Numbered from the stretch's first letter, positions 35,523-49,131 are shown. The stretch is 64,000 bases of DNA from Pseudomonas graminis (GCF_001705435.1 NZ_MDEN01000063.1:1-64000), one strand, 5' to 3'. Notes: generated by a model not told the origin, from the sequence alone. Made by a program: numbers and translations.

Positions 35523-35885
35523 ATGCATGCATTCAGCAAGATTCGACTAACATTCAATCAGGATGACCCGCAGCCCCATGAGGACGATGCGTCGGGCATC
35601 GCTGTACAAGAAGCCAAGCCGACATTGCAGGTGCCGCCTATGTATAAGGTGGTTTTGTTCAATGATGACTACACCCCGATGGATTTCGTTGTCGAAGTGC
35701 TCGAGGTGTTTTTCAACCTGAATCGTGAGCTGGCGACCAAGGTCATGCTGGCCGTCCATACAGAGGGACGGGCCGTTTGCGGATTGTTTACCCGCGACAT
35801 CGCCGAGACCAAGGCTATGCAGGTCAACCAGTACGCCAGGGAAAGCCAGCATCCGCTACTCTGTGAAATCGAGAAGGACGGTTAA
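35523..35885 (+). CDS. clpS: ATP-dependent Clp protease adaptor ClpS
   Basis: 120-residue N-recognin that delivers N-end-rule substrates to ClpAP. The conserved core has [23 protein letters not shown] with the substrate-gating region, [22 protein letters not shown] and the final [10 protein letters not shown]. The disordered N-terminal extension needed for ClpA engagement is present. It is followed after 30 nt by clpA in the same operon. The bpt and aat genes, which make N-degrons, lie 3-4 kb downstream. Confidence 0.97.
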   Translation: MHAFSKIRLTFNQDDPQPHEDDASGIAVQEAKPTLQVPPMYKVVLFNDDYTPMDFVVEVLEVFFNLNRELATKVMLAVHTEGRAVCGLFTRDIAETKAMQVNQYARESQHPLLCEIEKDG

Positions 35886-35915
35886 CCGCCGGACACTTGG
35901 GTATGAGGTGAAGCT

Positions 35916-38186
35916 ATGTTAAACCGTGAGCTCGAAGTCACCCTCAATCTGGCTTTCAAGGAGGCCCGCTCGAAACGTCATGAGTTCATGACCGTCGAGC
36001 ACCTCCTGCTGGCCTTATTGGACAATGAGGCTGCCGCCACCGTACTGCGTGCCTGCGGCGCAAACCTCGACAAACTCAAACACGACCTCCAGGAGTTCAT
36101 CGACTCCACCACGCCGCTGATTCCCGTCCACGACGAGGATCGCGAGACCCAACCTACACTCGGCTTCCAGCGCGTTCTACAGCGTGCGGTTTTTCATGTG
36201 CAGAGTTCCGGCAAGCGGGAAGTCACGGGCGCAAACGTGCTGGTGGCCATTTTCAGCGAGCAGGAGAGCCAGGCAGTGTTCCTGCTCAAGCAGCAGAGCG
36301 TTGCCCGTATCGATGTCGTCAACTACATCGCCCACGGTATTTCGAAAGTGCCCGGGCATGGCGATCAATCTGAAGGTGAGCAAGATATGCAGGATGACGA
36401 GGGCGGTGAGTCTTCTTCCTCAGGCAATCCTCTGGATGCCTATGCGAGCAACCTGAATGAGCTGGCCCGTCAAGGCCGCATCGATCCGCTGGTAGGGCGC
36501 GAGATGGAAGTCGAGCGCGTCGCTCAGATTCTCGCGCGGCGTCGCAAGAACAACCCGCTGCTGGTGGGCGAGGCCGGGGTGGGTAAAACCGCCATTGCCG
36601 AAGGCCTGGCCAAACGCATCGTCGACAACCAGGTGCCGGATCTGCTTGCTAACAGCGTCGTCTACTCCCTCGACCTGGGTGCACTGCTGGCCGGTACCAA
36701 GTACCGTGGCGATTTCGAGAAGCGCTTCAAGGCGCTGCTCGGCGAGTTGAAGAAACGGCCCCACGCGATCCTGTTCATCGACGAAATCCACACCATCATT
36801 GGTGCGGGCGCTGCATCAGGTGGCGTGATGGACGCTTCCAACCTGCTCAAGCCGCTGCTGTCTTCGGGTGATATCCGTTGCATCGGCTCGACCACGTTCC
36901 AGGAATTCCGCGGCATCTTCGAGAAAGACCGTGCGCTGGCCCGCCGCTTCCAGAAAGTCGACGTGTCCGAGCCCTCCGTCGAAGACACCATCGGCATTCT
37001 GCGTGGCCTGAAAGGTCGTTTCGAACAGCATCACAATATCGAATACAGCGATGAAGCCCTGCGTGCCGCTGCCGAGCTGGCATCGCGCTACATCAATGAT
37101 CGTCATATGCCCGACAAGGCCATTGACGTGATTGACGAGGCCGGCGCCTATCAGCGGCTGCAACCGGTGGAAATGCGCGTCAAGCGCATTGAAGTGCCAC
37201 AGGTCGAAGACATCGTGGCGAAGATCGCGCGGATTCCGCCAAAACACGTCAACAGCTCCGACAAGGAGTTGCTGCGTAACCTGGAGCGCGACCTGAAGCT
37301 GACCGTGTTCGGTCAGGATGCCGCCATCGACTCGCTGTCGACCGCGATCAAGCTGTCCCGTGCCGGCCTCAAGTCGCCGGACAAGCCTGTCGGTTCGTTC
37401 CTGTTCGCAGGTCCGACCGGTGTCGGCAAGACCGAGGCTGCGCGTCAGTTGGCCAAGGCGCTGGGTATCGAGCTGGTGCGTTTCGACATGTCCGAGTACA
37501 TGGAGCGTCACACCGTATCGCGTCTGATCGGTGCGCCGCCGGGCTATGTCGGTTTTGATCAGGGCGGCCTGCTCACTGAAGCCGTCACCAAGCAACCGCA
37601 TTGCGTGCTGCTGCTCGATGAAATCGAGAAGGCGCACCCGGAAGTCTTCAACCTGCTGCTGCAGGTGATGGACCACGGGACGCTGACCGACAACAACGGG
37701 CGCAAGGCGGACTTCCGCAATGTGATCGTGATCATGACCACCAACGCCGGTGCTGAAACGGCGGCGCGTGCTTCGATCGGTTTCACCCATCAGGATCACT
37801 CCTCTGATGCGATGGAAGTGATCAAGAAGAGCTTCACGCCGGAATTCCGCAACCGTCTGGACACCATCATTCAATTCGGTCGCCTCAGCCATGAGGTTAT
37901 CAAGAGCGTGGTGGACAAGTTCCTCACCGAGCTTCAGGCGCAGCTGGAAGACAAGCGCGTGCTGCTGGAAGTGACCGAAGCGGCGAGAGGTTATCTGGCC
38001 GAAGGTGGTTACGACGCGGCGATGGGCGCACGTCCGATGGCACGACTGATCCAGGACAAGATCAAGCGTCCGCTGGCCGAGGAAATCCTCTTTGGCGAGT
38101 TGTCCGAGCATGGCGGTGTGGTACACATCGACTTCAAGGACGGCGAGATCACGTTCGATTACGAGACCACGGCTGAAATGGCCTGA
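35916..38186 (+). CDS. clpA: ATP-dependent Clp protease ATP-binding subunit ClpA
   Basis: 756-residue AAA+ unfoldase that feeds substrates to ClpP. The order is Clp N domain (1-145), an acidic linker ([13 protein letters not shown]), AAA module 1 with Walker A GEAGVGKT (218-225) and Walker B ILFIDEIH, then AAA module 2 with Walker A GPTGVGKT (499-506), pore loop GYVG and Walker B LLLDEIEK. The second module carries the ClpP-binding loop region. Length and domain order are normal. Confidence 0.98.
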   Translation: MLNRELEVTLNLAFKEARSKRHEFMTVEHLLLALLDNEAAATVLRACGANLDKLKHDLQEFIDSTTPLIPVHDEDRETQPTLGFQRVLQRAVFHVQSSGKREVTGANVLVAIFSEQESQAVFLLKQQSVARIDVVNYIAHGISKVPGHGDQSEGEQDMQDDEGGESSSSGNPLDAYASNLNELARQGRIDPLVGREMEVERVAQILARRRKNNPLLVGEAGVGKTAIAEGLAKRIVDNQVPDLLANSVVYSLDLGALLAGTKYRGDFEKRFKALLGELKKRPHAILFIDEIHTIIGAGAASGGVMDASNLLKPLLSSGDIRCIGSTTFQEFRGIFEKDRALARRFQKVDVSEPSVEDTIGILRGLKGRFEQHHNIEYSDEALRAAAELASRYINDRHMPDKAIDVIDEAGAYQRLQPVEMRVKRIEVPQVEDIVAKIARIPPKHVNSSDKELLRNLERDLKLTVFGQDAAIDSLSTAIKLSRAGLKSPDKPVGSFLFAGPTGVGKTEAARQLAKALGIELVRFDMSEYMERHTVSRLIGAPPGYVGFDQGGLLTEAVTKQPHCVLLLDEIEKAHPEVFNLLLQVMDHGTLTDNNGRKADFRNVIVIMTTNAGAETAARASIGFTHQDHSSDAMEVIKKSFTPEFRNRLDTIIQFGRLSHEVIKSVVDKFLTELQAQLEDKRVLLEVTEAARGYLAEGGYDAAMGARPMARLIQDKIKRPLAEEILFGELSEHGGVVHIDFKDGEITFDYETTAEMA

Positions 38187-38211
38187 GGTTTTGGCTATCG
38201 CAATAACCCTC

Positions 38212-38236
38212 AAAGGCGCCGAAAGGCGCCTTTTTT
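38212..38236 (+). terminator. clpSA terminator
   Basis: AAGGCGCC/GGCGCCTT with loop GAAA-like GAA is followed by six T, 26 nt past the clpA stop. Confidence 0.92.
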
Positions 38237-38270
38237 GTGTCTGGCTGGCTCGGGACTAAACCCGCGCACA

Positions 38271-38302
38271 CAAAAACGCCCGGCATGTGCCGGGCGTTTT
38301 TG
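38271..38302 (-). terminator. infA terminator
   Basis: AAAAACGCCCGGCA/TGCCGGGCGTTTTT is symmetrical, and lies 10 nt past the infA stop on the minus strand. It can act in both directions. Confidence 0.92.
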
Positions 38303-38312
38303 TTAAGACCTG

Positions 38313-38531
38313 TTAGCGGGCGCGGTAAGTGATGCGACCTTTGCTCAAGTCGTAGGGCGTCAGCTCAACGCGGACCTTGTCGCCGGTAAGAATGCGGATG
38401 TAGTTCTTGCGCATCTTGCCGGAGATGTGCGCGGTTACGACGTGCCCATTTTCCAACTCCACACGGAACATGGTGTTGGGCAGGGTGTCGACGACAGTGC
38501 CTTCCATTTCGAAGCTGTCTTCTTTCGACAT
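38313..38531 (-). CDS. infA: translation initiation factor IF-1
   Basis: 72-residue OB-fold protein that binds the 30S A site during initiation. The sequence follows the family closely: [40 protein letters not shown], and the C-terminal [12 protein letters not shown]. Single gene with its own terminator; bpt lies about 100 nt upstream on the same strand. Confidence 0.98.
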
Positions 38532-38632
38532 GCAGTAAAGCCCTCGGTATCCAATGAATGGCCCGGTGCAAACGGCAGCCAGGCAAAAGCGGGCTGCATT
38601 GTGCCCGAAAACTGAGGTTTAAGCCAAGGGCT

Positions 38633-39340
38633 TCAGTAAAGAGTGACCCATCTTTGATTGGTGAGCAGTTCGATGGGGCGATATTGGGTCTTGTAATTCA
38701 TCTTTTTGCAGTTCTTTATCCAGTAGCCGAGGTATACCGCGTGCAATTGCATGCGTGCGGCTTCGGCGATCTGCCAGAGAATCGCGTACCGCCCAAGGCT
38801 GCGGCGCTCCTCCGATGGCTCGTAGAAGGTGTAAACGGCAGAAAGACCGTTGGGCAGCAGGTCGGTGACGGCCACGGCGAGCAGTCGGCCTTCCAGACGG
38901 AATTCGTAAAAACGCGAAAACGGCAGGTCCCGGACCAGGAAGGTGGAAAACTGGTCGCGGCTCGGCGGAAACATATCCCCATCGGCATGGCGCTGTTCGA
39001 TGTAGCGCTGATACAGATCGAAGTACTCCTCACTGAAATGCGGCTTAGTGCTCGTCACTTCGAGGTCGGCGTTCCTTTTGAAAATACGTTTTTGCTGACG
39101 ATCGGGCACGAACAGTCCCACAGGAATGCGCGCAGGCACACAAGCGCTGCAGTTCTGGCAGTGCGGACGGTAAAGATGATCGCCACTTCGGCGAAACCCC
39201 ATGTCCGAGAGATCGGCATAGACCTGGACATCCATTGGCTGGCTGGGGTCGAGAAACAGCGTAGTGGCTTGTTCCTCGGGCAGGTAGCTACAGGAGTGGG
39301 GTTGAGTGGCATAGAACTTCAGCCGCGCCAGCTCGGTCAT
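38633..39340 (-). CDS. bpt: aspartate/glutamate leucyltransferase (Bpt)
   Basis: Transfers Leu from Leu-tRNA to N-terminal Asp/Glu, making secondary N-degrons for ClpS-ClpAP. 235 residues of the arginyl-tRNA-protein transferase fold. Family segments: the N-terminal Cys region [51 protein letters not shown] and [19 protein letters not shown]. The start [10 protein letters not shown] (39340) is the family N-terminus. It follows aat after 47 nt in what is probably one operon. Confidence 0.93.
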   Translation of the reverse strand: MTELARLKFYATQPHSCSYLPEEQATTLFLDPSQPMDVQVYADLSDMGFRRSGDHLYRPHCQNCSACVPARIPVGLFVPDRQQKRIFKRNADLEVTSTKPHFSEEYFDLYQRYIEQRHADGDMFPPSRDQFSTFLVRDLPFSRFYEFRLEGRLLAVAVTDLLPNGLSAVYTFYEPSEERRSLGRYAILWQIAEAARMQLHAVYLGYWIKNCKKMNYKTQYRPIELLTNQRWVTLY

Positions 39341-39387
39341 GATCAACCCTCGAGAAAAACTGTAGACATGAGTGTATGCCAGGCCAA

Positions 39388-40077
39388 TCAAACTCGCCTA
39401 GGTGACCAATCGGCTGAATGGCTCCCGTCGAGGTGTTTGTGCAGATAGTCGGCGAAGGTCTGGCGCGCAATCGAGCGCGCGCCAAGGCTTAGCAGGTGCT
39501 CGGTAGGCATCTGGCAATCAATGAGAACAAAACCCGATTCTTTCAGGTATTCGACCAACGTTGCGAAGCCGACCTTGGAAGCGTTGTCGGCCCGGCTGAA
39601 CATCGATTCGCCGAAGAACAGCTGGCCCATTGCCAATCCGTACAGGCCGCCCACCAGCGCGTCGCCGTCCCAGACTTCGACGCTGTGGGCGAAGCCGCGG
39701 GCGTGCAGTTCAATGTAGGCTGCCTGCATGGAGCCGGTGATCCACGTGCCGTCGGCGTAGGCCCGGGGTTCGGCGCACGCTTGAATGACCGCCGCGAAAT
39801 CCTGGTCGAAGGTGACCCGATAACGCCCCTGACGCAGCAACTTGCCCAGGCTGCGGGATACATGCAGCTCTTCCGGAAACAGCACGGTGCGCGGGTCCGG
39901 CGACCACCAGAGAATAGGCTGGCCCTGCTGATACCACGGAAAGCAGCCATGCCGGTACGCAGCGATCAGGCGATCAGCGGACAAATCGCCGCCGCCGGCC
40001 AGCAGTCCGTTGGGCTCGCGCATGGCTTTTTCCAGCGGAGGGAAATCGAAGGTGTTGCGTTGTAACCAGGTCAGCAT
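39388..40077 (-). CDS. aat: leucyl/phenylalanyl-tRNA--protein transferase
   Basis: Attaches Leu or Phe to N-terminal Lys/Arg (and Met in some hosts), making primary N-degrons for ClpS-ClpAP. 229 residues. Family motifs [43 protein letters not shown] (conserved), [16 protein letters not shown] and [16 protein letters not shown] are present. It lies directly upstream of bpt. Upstream lies a 461-bp gap before the divergent ftsK. Confidence 0.96.
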   Translation of the reverse strand: MLTWLQRNTFDFPPLEKAMREPNGLLAGGGDLSADRLIAAYRHGCFPWYQQGQPILWWSPDPRTVLFPEELHVSRSLGKLLRQGRYRVTFDQDFAAVIQACAEPRAYADGTWITGSMQAAYIELHARGFAHSVEVWDGDALVGGLYGLAMGQLFFGESMFSRADNASKVGFATLVEYLKESGFVLIDCQMPTEHLLSLGARSIARQTFADYLHKHLDGSHSADWSPRRV

Positions 40078-40538
40078 GGCATCCAGACTTTACGAGAGGG
40101 GAGGGGAGTCAACGCGGTGTGCAACTCCGTAGTGCAAATGCGGTCACAAGCCGCTTGATCGCGCCTGGAAACTGGAGCAGTTGGCTTTTTCATCCAGACA
40201 TGGCCTTTTGATAGTTCAAGCGAGTCGCAAAAACCCGTCATAAGCCTTTGTCGGCAAAGAAAATGCGTGCTCAAATTGTCAGCGGCCGGCGAAGCTTGAA
40301 CATCTGCAAGCACCGCGCCAGACTAACGTAGCGCGCGGCGCGCAAATCCGTACAATGCCGATGTTGTTTAACCTCATTTCAAGTCACCTGTCGAGCGTGC
40401 GTTATCGCAGGCGCGGTTTTCCCTGTTGCCAGGATGCTCTACTGGCCGATGTTAGGGAAAGCCACTGCCATTTCGCCCAGGCAGTCGTACACAGTCAATC
40501 ATCAGATGTTCGCGCTTGCGCGCAGGAATTGAAGCGTT
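40078..40538. other. aat/ftsK divergent intergenic region, no gene
   Basis: About 460 bp between the divergent aat and ftsK genes. No frame with family features was found. It should hold both promoters. In P. aeruginosa trxB lies here; no trace of a thioredoxin reductase is visible, and several other pseudomonads also lack it at this site. Confidence 0.6.
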
Positions 40539-42953
40539 TTGAAGAAATCCACCATAGCACCCACCCCCGTTCCGCTCTGGCGGCAGCACCTGCACTACCG
40601 GCTCAAGGAAGGTGCACTGATCGCGTTCGGCGCGCTGTGTCTGTATCTGATCATGGCGCTGTTGACCTACGATCAGGCCGATCCGGGCTGGAGCCACACA
40701 AGCAGCTCGAGCAATTCGGCGCAGATCCAGAACGCCGCAGGCTTCGCCGGTGCTTATTCTGCCGACATCCTGTTCATGATCCTCGGCTACTTCGCCTACA
40801 TCTTCCCGTTGCTGCTGGGCGTCAAGGCCTATCAGGTGTTCCGCCAGCGCCATGAGCCATGGCAATGGAGCGGCTGGCTGTTTTCCTGGCGCATGATCGG
40901 GCTGGTGTTTCTCGTGCTGGCGGGTGCTTCGCTGGCGCACTTGCACTTTCATTCGGCGTCGGGCCTGCCGGGTTCGGCCGGTGGCGTGCTGGGCGAAGTG
41001 CTGGGCGATCTGGCCAAGCGTGCGCTGAATGTTCAGGGCAGCACGCTGCTGTTCATCGCCTTGTTTCTGTTCGGCCTGACCGTGTTCACCGATCTGTCCT
41101 GGTTCAAGGTGATGGACAACACCGGCAAGATCACCCTGGATCTGATCGAACTGTTCACCGGCTCCCTCAACCGCTGGTGGGCCGCCCGCAATGAGCGCAA
41201 GCAGATGGTGGCTCAGTTGCGTGAAGTCGACATGCGTGTCGACGAAGTGGTCGCGCCGGTGGCCCCGGATCGACGTGAGCAGGCCAAAGCCAAGGAGCGC
41301 CTGATCGAGCGCGAGCAGGCGCTGACCGAACACATGGTCGCCCGTGAGAAGCACGTGCCCGCCGTCATCGCGCCTGCACCGCCACGCGCACCTGAGCCGA
41401 GCAAGCGCGTGCAGAAAGAGAAGCAGGCGCCGTTGTTCGTCGACAGCGCCGTGGAAGGCACTTTGCCGCCCATCTCGATCCTCGATCCGGCCGAGAAAAA
41501 GCAGCTCAACTATTCGCCTGAATCGCTGGCGGCGGTGGGGCATCTGCTGGAGATCAAGCTCAAGGAATTCGGCGTCGAAGTCACCGTGGACTCGATTCAT
41601 CCAGGGCCGGTGATCACCCGCTACGAAATCCAGCCGGCTGCCGGCGTGAAAGTCAGCCGTATCTCGAACCTGGCCAAAGACCTTGCGCGTTCCCTGGCAG
41701 TGACCAGCGTCCGTGTGGTCGAGGTCATTCCCGGCAAGACCACCGTCGGTATCGAAATTCCCAACGAAGATCGCCAGATCGTGCGCTTCTCCGAGGTCCT
41801 GTCGACGCCGGAATACGACGACGCGAAATCGCCGGTCACCCTGGCGCTGGGTCACGACATTGGCGGCAAACCGGTCATCACCGACCTCGCCAAGATGCCG
41901 CACCTGCTGGTCGCCGGTACCACCGGTTCCGGTAAGTCGGTGGGCGTGAACGCCATGATCCTGTCGATCCTGTTCAAGTCCGGCCCGGAAGACGCCAAGC
42001 TGATCATGATCGACCCGAAAATGCTCGAGCTGTCGATCTACGAAGGCATCCCGCATTTGCTGTGTCCGGTGGTGACCGACATGAAGGACGCCGCCAACGC
42101 CTTGCGCTGGTCGGTGGCTGAAATGGAACGCCGCTACAAACTGATGGCCAAGATGGGCGTGCGTAACCTGTCGGGCTTCAACCAGAAGGTGCGTGAAGCG
42201 GAGGAGGCCGGCACGCCGCTGTCCGATCCGCTGTACCACCGCGAAAGCATTCACGACGAAGCGCCGCTGCTGACCAAGCTGCCGACCATCGTTGTGGTGG
42301 TCGACGAATTCGCGGACATGATGATGATCGTCGGCAAGAAGGTCGAAGAACTCATCGCCCGTATCGCCCAGAAGGCCCGTGCCGCAGGTATCCACCTGAT
42401 CCTCGCGACCCAGCGACCGTCGGTGGACGTGATCACCGGTCTGATCAAGGCCAACATCCCGACGCGCATGGCGTTCCAGGTGTCGAGCAAGATCGACTCC
42501 CGGACCATCATCGACCAGGGTGGCGCCGAACAACTGCTCGGCCACGGCGACATGCTCTACATGCCGCCGGGAACCAGCCTGCCGATTCGTGTGCACGGCG
42601 CGTTCGTCTCGGACGAAGAGGTTCACCGCGTCGTTGAGGCGTGGAAGCTGCGGGGTACGCCGAACTACAACGACGACATCCTGGCCGGCGTTGAAGAGCC
42701 GGGCAGCGGCTTCGACGGTGGCGGTGGCGGCGGTGATGGCGAAGACAGCGAAAGCGATGCGCTGTACGACGAAGCGGTCAAGTTCGTGCTGGAAAGCCGT
42801 CGCGCGTCGATCTCTGCGGTACAGCGCAAGCTGAAGATTGGTTACAACCGCGCCGCGCGGATGATCGAAACCATGGAAAACGCCGGCGTCGTAACACCCA
42901 TGAACACCAACGGCTCGCGCGAAGTGATTGCGCCAGCCCCAGTGCGTGACTGA
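40539..42953 (+). CDS. ftsK: DNA translocase FtsK
   Basis: 804-residue divisome protein that pumps chromosomal DNA and activates XerCD at dif. Four TM helices occupy about 25-190 (typical N-terminal domain). A short linker rich in Ala/Pro/Glu follows (to about 300). The motor domains hold Walker A GTTGSGKS (460-467) and Walker [12 protein letters not shown]. The C-terminal winged-helix gamma domain (about 740-795, [21 protein letters not shown]) reads KOPS sites. The linker is much shorter than in E. coli, as usual in Pseudomonas. The start is a TTG at 40539 (KKSTIAP), supported by family alignment although the RBS is weak. Confidence 0.96.
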   Translation: MKKSTIAPTPVPLWRQHLHYRLKEGALIAFGALCLYLIMALLTYDQADPGWSHTSSSSNSAQIQNAAGFAGAYSADILFMILGYFAYIFPLLLGVKAYQVFRQRHEPWQWSGWLFSWRMIGLVFLVLAGASLAHLHFHSASGLPGSAGGVLGEVLGDLAKRALNVQGSTLLFIALFLFGLTVFTDLSWFKVMDNTGKITLDLIELFTGSLNRWWAARNERKQMVAQLREVDMRVDEVVAPVAPDRREQAKAKERLIEREQALTEHMVAREKHVPAVIAPAPPRAPEPSKRVQKEKQAPLFVDSAVEGTLPPISILDPAEKKQLNYSPESLAAVGHLLEIKLKEFGVEVTVDSIHPGPVITRYEIQPAAGVKVSRISNLAKDLARSLAVTSVRVVEVIPGKTTVGIEIPNEDRQIVRFSEVLSTPEYDDAKSPVTLALGHDIGGKPVITDLAKMPHLLVAGTTGSGKSVGVNAMILSILFKSGPEDAKLIMIDPKMLELSIYEGIPHLLCPVVTDMKDAANALRWSVAEMERRYKLMAKMGVRNLSGFNQKVREAEEAGTPLSDPLYHRESIHDEAPLLTKLPTIVVVVDEFADMMMIVGKKVEELIARIAQKARAAGIHLILATQRPSVDVITGLIKANIPTRMAFQVSSKIDSRTIIDQGGAEQLLGHGDMLYMPPGTSLPIRVHGAFVSDEEVHRVVEAWKLRGTPNYNDDILAGVEEPGSGFDGGGGGGDGEDSESDALYDEAVKFVLESRRASISAVQRKLKIGYNRAARMIETMENAGVVTPMNTNGSREVIAPAPVRD

Positions 42954-43029
42954 CACTTCCCGGTCACGCGTTACCGGGCGTCGCCATCGCGACGGCGCCC
43001 GGCTTCAACCACACTCAAAGAGGAATCCC

Positions 43030-43653
43030 ATGCGTCTTATCCGCATGCTGTTGGTATCTGCACTGGCTTTTTCTGCTGTCTCGGCCCACGCCGACAGCAA
43101 GGACGTGGCACGCCTGACCCAACTGCTGGAAAACTCGAAAACCCTGAGCGGGCGCTTCTCCCAGCTCACCCTCGACGGTGGCGGCACGCAGTTGCAGGAA
43201 ACCTCCGGTCAAATGACTTTGCAGCGCCCGGGCCTGTTCTACTGGCACACCGACGCGCCGCAAGAGCAACTGATGGTGTCCGATGGCAAGAAGGTTTCCC
43301 TGTGGGACCCTGACCTGGAGCAGGTCACCATCAAGACCCTCGACCAGCGCCTGACCCAGACCCCGGCGCTGCTGCTGTCCGGCGACGTGTCGAAAATCAG
43401 CGAGAGCTTCGACATCAGTGCCAAGGAGGCGGGCGGCGTGATCGACTTCGTGCTCAAGCCCAAGTCTCGGGACACCCTGTTCGACAGCCTGCGCCTGTCC
43501 TTTCGCAACGGCATGATCAACGACATGCAATTGATCGACAGTGTCGGCCAGCGCACCAATATCCTGTTCACCGGCGTCAAGGCCAACGAGCCTGTCGCCG
43601 CGAGCAAATTCCAGTTCCAGATCCCGAAGGGCGCTGACGTCATTCAGGAATAA
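43030..43653 (+). CDS. lolA: outer-membrane lipoprotein carrier protein LolA
   Basis: 207-residue periplasmic chaperone that carries lipoproteins from LolCDE to LolB. Signal peptide 1-19 ([21 protein letters not shown] region). The mature protein has the LolA fold motifs [25 protein letters not shown] and [18 protein letters not shown] strand pattern. The ATG at 43030 has GAGGAATCCC upstream; an upstream in-frame ATG at 42928 overlaps ftsK and lacks a signal peptide. It lies between ftsK (76 nt) and rarA (18 nt). Confidence 0.96.
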   Translation: MRLIRMLLVSALAFSAVSAHADSKDVARLTQLLENSKTLSGRFSQLTLDGGGTQLQETSGQMTLQRPGLFYWHTDAPQEQLMVSDGKKVSLWDPDLEQVTIKTLDQRLTQTPALLLSGDVSKISESFDISAKEAGGVIDFVLKPKSRDTLFDSLRLSFRNGMINDMQLIDSVGQRTNILFTGVKANEPVAASKFQFQIPKGADVIQE

Positions 43654-43671
43654 AAGGGGTTCGCCTGTTTC

Positions 43672-44993
43672 ATGGACCTGTTCAGCACTGAACCGATCGC
43701 GCAACCGTTGGCCGCGCGCCTGCGAGCGACCAATCTGGACGAGTACGTCGGCCAGCAGCACCTGCTCGCCCACGGCAAGCCACTGCGTGAAGCGCTGGAG
43801 CAGGGTGCGCTGCATTCGATGATTTTCTGGGGACCGCCCGGCGTGGGCAAAACCACGCTGGCGCGGTTGCTGGCGAAAGTCTCCGACGCGCATTTTGAAA
43901 CGGTGTCGGCGGTGCTGGCGGGGGTCAAAGAGATCCGCCAGGCGGTGGAGGTCGCCAAGCAGCAGGCGGGTCAGTACGGCCGCCGCACCATTCTGTTCGT
44001 CGACGAAGTGCACCGTTTCAACAAGTCCCAGCAGGATGCGTTTCTGCCCTACGTGGAAGACGGCACGCTGATCTTCATAGGCGCCACCACCGAAAACCCT
44101 TCTTTCGAACTCAACAACGCGCTGTTGTCTCGCGCCCGGGTCTATGTGCTCAAGAGCCTGGACGAAGGGGCGCTGCGCCAGTTGGTCAACCGCGCGCTGA
44201 ACGAAGAACGCGGGCTGGGCAATCGCCATCTGACCTTGGGCGACGAGGCGTTCAAGACGCTTCTGGCTGCAGCGGATGGCGACGGCCGGCGGATGCTCAA
44301 TCTGCTGGAGAACGCCTCGGACCTGGCGGAAGACGGCAGCGAAATCGATCCCGAGTTGCTGCAAAGCCTGCTGGGTGACAGTCGCCGTCGCTTCGACAAG
44401 GGTGGCGAAGCGTTCTACGACCAGATTTCCGCGCTGCACAAATCCATTCGCGGCTCCAACCCCGACGCCGCGCTGTACTGGTTCGCGCGAATGATCGACG
44501 GTGGCTGTGATCCGTTATACCTGGCGCGGCGCGTGGTGCGCATGGCCAGCGAAGACATCGGTAACGCCGATCCGCGCGCCTTGCCGCTGTGCATGTCGGC
44601 GTGGGATGTGCAGGAACGCCTCGGCAGCCCGGAAGGCGAGTTGGCCGTCGCCCAGGCCATCGTGTATCTGGCTTGCGCGCCGAAGAGCAACGCCGTGTAC
44701 ATGGGTTTCAAAATGGCCATGCGCGAAGCCACCGAGCACGGTTCGCTGGAAGTGCCCTTGCACCTGCGCAACGCGCCGACCAAGCTGATGAAACAGCTCG
44801 GCTACGGCGAAGAGTACCGCTACGCCCATGATGAGCCGGATGCCTACGCGGCGGGTGAAGACTACTTCCCCGACGAGCTTGAACCGCGTCAGTATTACCA
44901 GCCGGTCCCCCGCGGCCTTGAGCTGAAGATCGGCGAAAAACTCAAACACCTGTCGGCGCTCGACCGCGCCAGCCCTCGTCAACGGAGAAAATA

Positions 44994-44994
<1 letters not shown>
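43672..44994 (+). CDS. rarA: replication-associated recombination protein A (AAA ATPase)
   Basis: 440-residue MgsA/RarA/WRNIP1 family ATPase that acts at stalled replication forks and interacts with SSB. Walker A GPPGVGKT (about 53-60), Walker [18 protein letters not shown], sensor [11 protein letters not shown], and the C-terminal tetramerization domain with [19 protein letters not shown]. Gene order lolA-rarA-crcB-serS is conserved in gammaproteobacteria. The stop overlaps the crcB start codon by one base. Confidence 0.97.
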
Positions 44995-46665
<1,671 letters not shown>

Positions 46666-48060
46666 ATGGAATTTCTGCCACTGTTCCATAACCTTCGGGG
46701 CGCTCGGGTGCTGGTGGTCGGCGGCGGCGAGATTGCCTTGCGCAAGTCTCGCCTGCTGGCTGATTCCGGTGCGGTGCTGCGCGTGGTTGCTCCCGAGATC
46801 GGGGCGGAAGTGCGCGAGCTGATCGAGCGCAGCGGTGGCGAGCAGATTCTGCGTGGCTACACCGAGTCGGACCTCAACGGCTGCGTGCTGATTATCGCCG
46901 CCACCGACGATGAGCCGCTCAATGCGCAGGTGTCAGCCGATGCCCGCCAGCGCGGTGTGCCGGTCAACGTGGTGGATGCGCCTGCGCTGTGCAGCGTGAT
47001 CTTCCCGGCGATTGTCGACCGGTCGCCGTTAGTGATCGCGGTGTCCAGCGGTGGCGATGCGCCGGTGCTGGCGCGTCTGATCCGCGCCAAGCTGGAAACC
47101 TGGATTCCGCCCACCTACGGGCATCTGGCCGGTCTGGCCGCGCGCTTTCGTCATCAGGTGAAAGGGCTGTTTCCTAACGTTCAGCAGCGTCGGGCGTTCT
47201 GGGAGGATGTATTTCAGGGGCCCATCGCTGATCGGCAGCTGGCCGGACAGGGCGCCGAAGCCGAGCGCTTGCTGCAAGCGAAGATCGACGGCGAGGCGCC
47301 GCCCACGACCGGTGAGGTGTACCTCGTCGGCGCGGGGCCGGGCGATCCTGATCTGCTGACCTTTCGCGCACTGCGTCTGATGCAACAGGCGGACGTGGTG
47401 CTTTACGACCGCCTCGTAGCGCCAGCGATCCTGGACTTGTGCCGACGCGACGCTGACCGTGTCTACGTCGGCAAGCAGCGCGCCGACCACGCCTTGCCCC
47501 AGGACCAGATCAACCAGCAGTTGGTGGACCTGGCCAAGCAGGGCAAACGCGTGGTGCGCCTCAAGGGCGGTGATCCGTTCATCTTCGGCCGTGGCGGCGA
47601 AGAAATCGAAGAGCTGGCCGCCCATGGCATTCCGTTCCAGGTCGTGCCGGGCATCACGGCGGCCAGTGGTTGCGCGGCCTACGCCGGTATTCCGCTGACC
47701 CATCGCGATCACGCGCAGTCCGTGCGTTTCGTGACCGGCCACCTGAAGAACGGCTCTACCGACCTGCCGTGGAAGGATCTGGTGTCGCCATCGCAGACGT
47801 TGGTGCTCTACATGGGCCTGATCGGGCTGCCGGTTATTTGCGAGCAGTTGATCCGGCACGGCCGGTCGGCCGACACCCCAGCGGCGTTGATTCAGCAGGG
47901 CACCACGGTCAACCAGCGCGTCTTCACCGGCACGCTGGCCAATCTGCCGCAATTGGTGGCCGAGCACGAAGTCCATGCGCCGACCCTGGTGATTGTGGGC
48001 GAAGTGGTGAAGTTGCGGGAGAAACTGGCATGGTTCGAAGGGGCTCAGGCGAGCGTCTGA
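46666..48060 (+). CDS. cysG: siroheme synthase CysG
   Basis: 464-residue trifunctional enzyme making siroheme for sulfite and nitrite reductases. The N-terminal dehydrogenase/ferrochelatase (1-210) has the NAD site [15 protein letters not shown]. The C-terminal uroporphyrinogen-III methyltransferase (about 215-460) shows [37 protein letters not shown] and [19 protein letters not shown]. Start is immediately after serS, so translation is probably coupled. Confidence 0.97.
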   Translation: MEFLPLFHNLRGARVLVVGGGEIALRKSRLLADSGAVLRVVAPEIGAEVRELIERSGGEQILRGYTESDLNGCVLIIAATDDEPLNAQVSADARQRGVPVNVVDAPALCSVIFPAIVDRSPLVIAVSSGGDAPVLARLIRAKLETWIPPTYGHLAGLAARFRHQVKGLFPNVQQRRAFWEDVFQGPIADRQLAGQGAEAERLLQAKIDGEAPPTTGEVYLVGAGPGDPDLLTFRALRLMQQADVVLYDRLVAPAILDLCRRDADRVYVGKQRADHALPQDQINQQLVDLAKQGKRVVRLKGGDPFIFGRGGEEIEELAAHGIPFQVVPGITAASGCAAYAGIPLTHRDHAQSVRFVTGHLKNGSTDLPWKDLVSPSQTLVLYMGLIGLPVICEQLIRHGRSADTPAALIQQGTTVNQRVFTGTLANLPQLVAEHEVHAPTLVIVGEVVKLREKLAWFEGAQASV

Positions 48061-48104
48061 TTCCACCGCAGTCTTTCAAAGTTTATGCGGTGGAGAGCCA
48101 GGTG

Positions 48105-48128
48105 GGGTTTCAGTGTTAACTGAAACCC
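48105..48128. terminator. possible convergent hairpin between cysG and yqjG
   Basis: GGGTTTCAGT/ACTGAAACCC with a short loop lies just before the glutathionyl-hydroquinone reductase stop codon and 45 nt past cysG. No clear T-run follows on the plus strand, so termination efficiency is uncertain. A second stem CCACCGCA/TGCGGTGG spans 48063-48093. Confidence 0.5.
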
Positions 48129-48129
48129 T

Positions 48130-49131
48130 TCAGCCGTTGTGCAAGATCCCTTTCCCGTTCAAACGCCCCCGATCATGCTTGCCGCTAAAGTCCTGCTGCG
48201 GCCCTTTTGGCACGATACCGGTCGGGTTGATGGTGGCGTGGCTCCCGTAGTAGTGATGCTTGATGTGCACGAAGTCCACCGTCTCGGCAACACCCGGCAG
48301 CTGATACATCTCGCGCACCCAGTTGCTCAGGTTCGGGTAGTCGGCAATGCGTCGCAGGTTGCACTTGAAGTGCCCGTGATACACCGCGTCAAAGCGAATC
48401 AGCGTGGTGAACAGGCGCACGTCCGCTTCAGTCAGGTACTCGCCCACCAGATAGCGTTTCTCGCTGAGCAGCGTTTCCAGCGCATCCAGCTCGGCGAACA
48501 CCTCATCGAAAGCCTCTTCGTACGCACCTTGCGACGTCGCGAATCCGGCGCGATAGACGCCGTTGTTCACGGCCGGATAAATTCGGTCGTTCAGCCGGTC
48601 GATCTCGTTGCGCAGCGGCTCTGGATAGAGATCCAAGTGATTGCCGGTCAATTCGTCGAACGCCGAGTTGAACATCCGGATGATTTCCGACGACTCATTG
48701 CTGACAATGCGATTCAGCTGCTTGTCCCACAGCACCGGTACCGTAACCCGACCGGTGTAATCGGCGGTGTCGGCGAGATAGCGCTGGTACATAAAGGTAT
48801 GGCCATCCAGTGCATCGCCGGTAGAACCGGTCTGCTTGTCGAATGTCCAGCCGTTCTCGCGCATCAGCCAACTGACCACCGAGACGTCGATCAGGCTTTC
48901 CAGACCCTTGAGCTTGCGCACGATCAACGTACGATGGGCCCACGGGCAGGCCAGGGAAACGTACAAATGGTAGCGGCCGGCCTCCGCCTTGAAGCCGCCT
49001 TCACCGGACGGGCCGGGGCTGCCATCAGCAGTCACCCAGTTCCGGCGCTTGGCTTGCTCGCGCTGAAACGCGCCGTCTTTGCTGCTTTCGTACCACTGGT
49101 CTTGCCAGCGTCCTTCAACGAGAAGGCCCAT
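48130..49131 (-). CDS. yqjG: glutathionyl-hydroquinone reductase (YqjG/xi-class GST)
   Basis: 333-residue xi-class glutathione transferase that reduces glutathionyl-(hydro)quinones. The catalytic Cys lies in SLACPWAHR; the family segments VSWLMRENGWTF, TVPVLWDKQLNRIVSNESSEIIRMFN and the C-terminal all-helical domain (LTEADVRLFTTLIRFD, then HIKHHYYGSHATINPTGIVP) are all present. The ATG at 49131 is chosen; another in-frame start four codons upstream is possible. It stands alone and converges on cysG. Confidence 0.94.
   Translation of the reverse strand: MGLLVEGRWQDQWYESSKDGAFQREQAKRRNWVTADGSPGPSGEGGFKAEAGRYHLYVSLACPWAHRTLIVRKLKGLESLIDVSVVSWLMRENGWTFDKQTGSTGDALDGHTFMYQRYLADTADYTGRVTVPVLWDKQLNRIVSNESSEIIRMFNSAFDELTGNHLDLYPEPLRNEIDRLNDRIYPAVNNGVYRAGFATSQGAYEEAFDEVFAELDALETLLSEKRYLVGEYLTEADVRLFTTLIRFDAVYHGHFKCNLRRIADYPNLSNWVREMYQLPGVAETVDFVHIKHHYYGSHATINPTGIVPKGPQQDFSGKHDRGRLNGKGILHNG

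Noticed and set aside
40071..40313. 80-codon frame upstream of aat
   Set aside because: Overlaps the aat start region and shows no domain or codon pattern of a real gene.
40452..42956. 834-codon open frame on the minus strand opposite ftsK
   Set aside because: Antisense shadow of ftsK, whose TM helices, Walker motifs and gamma domain are clear.
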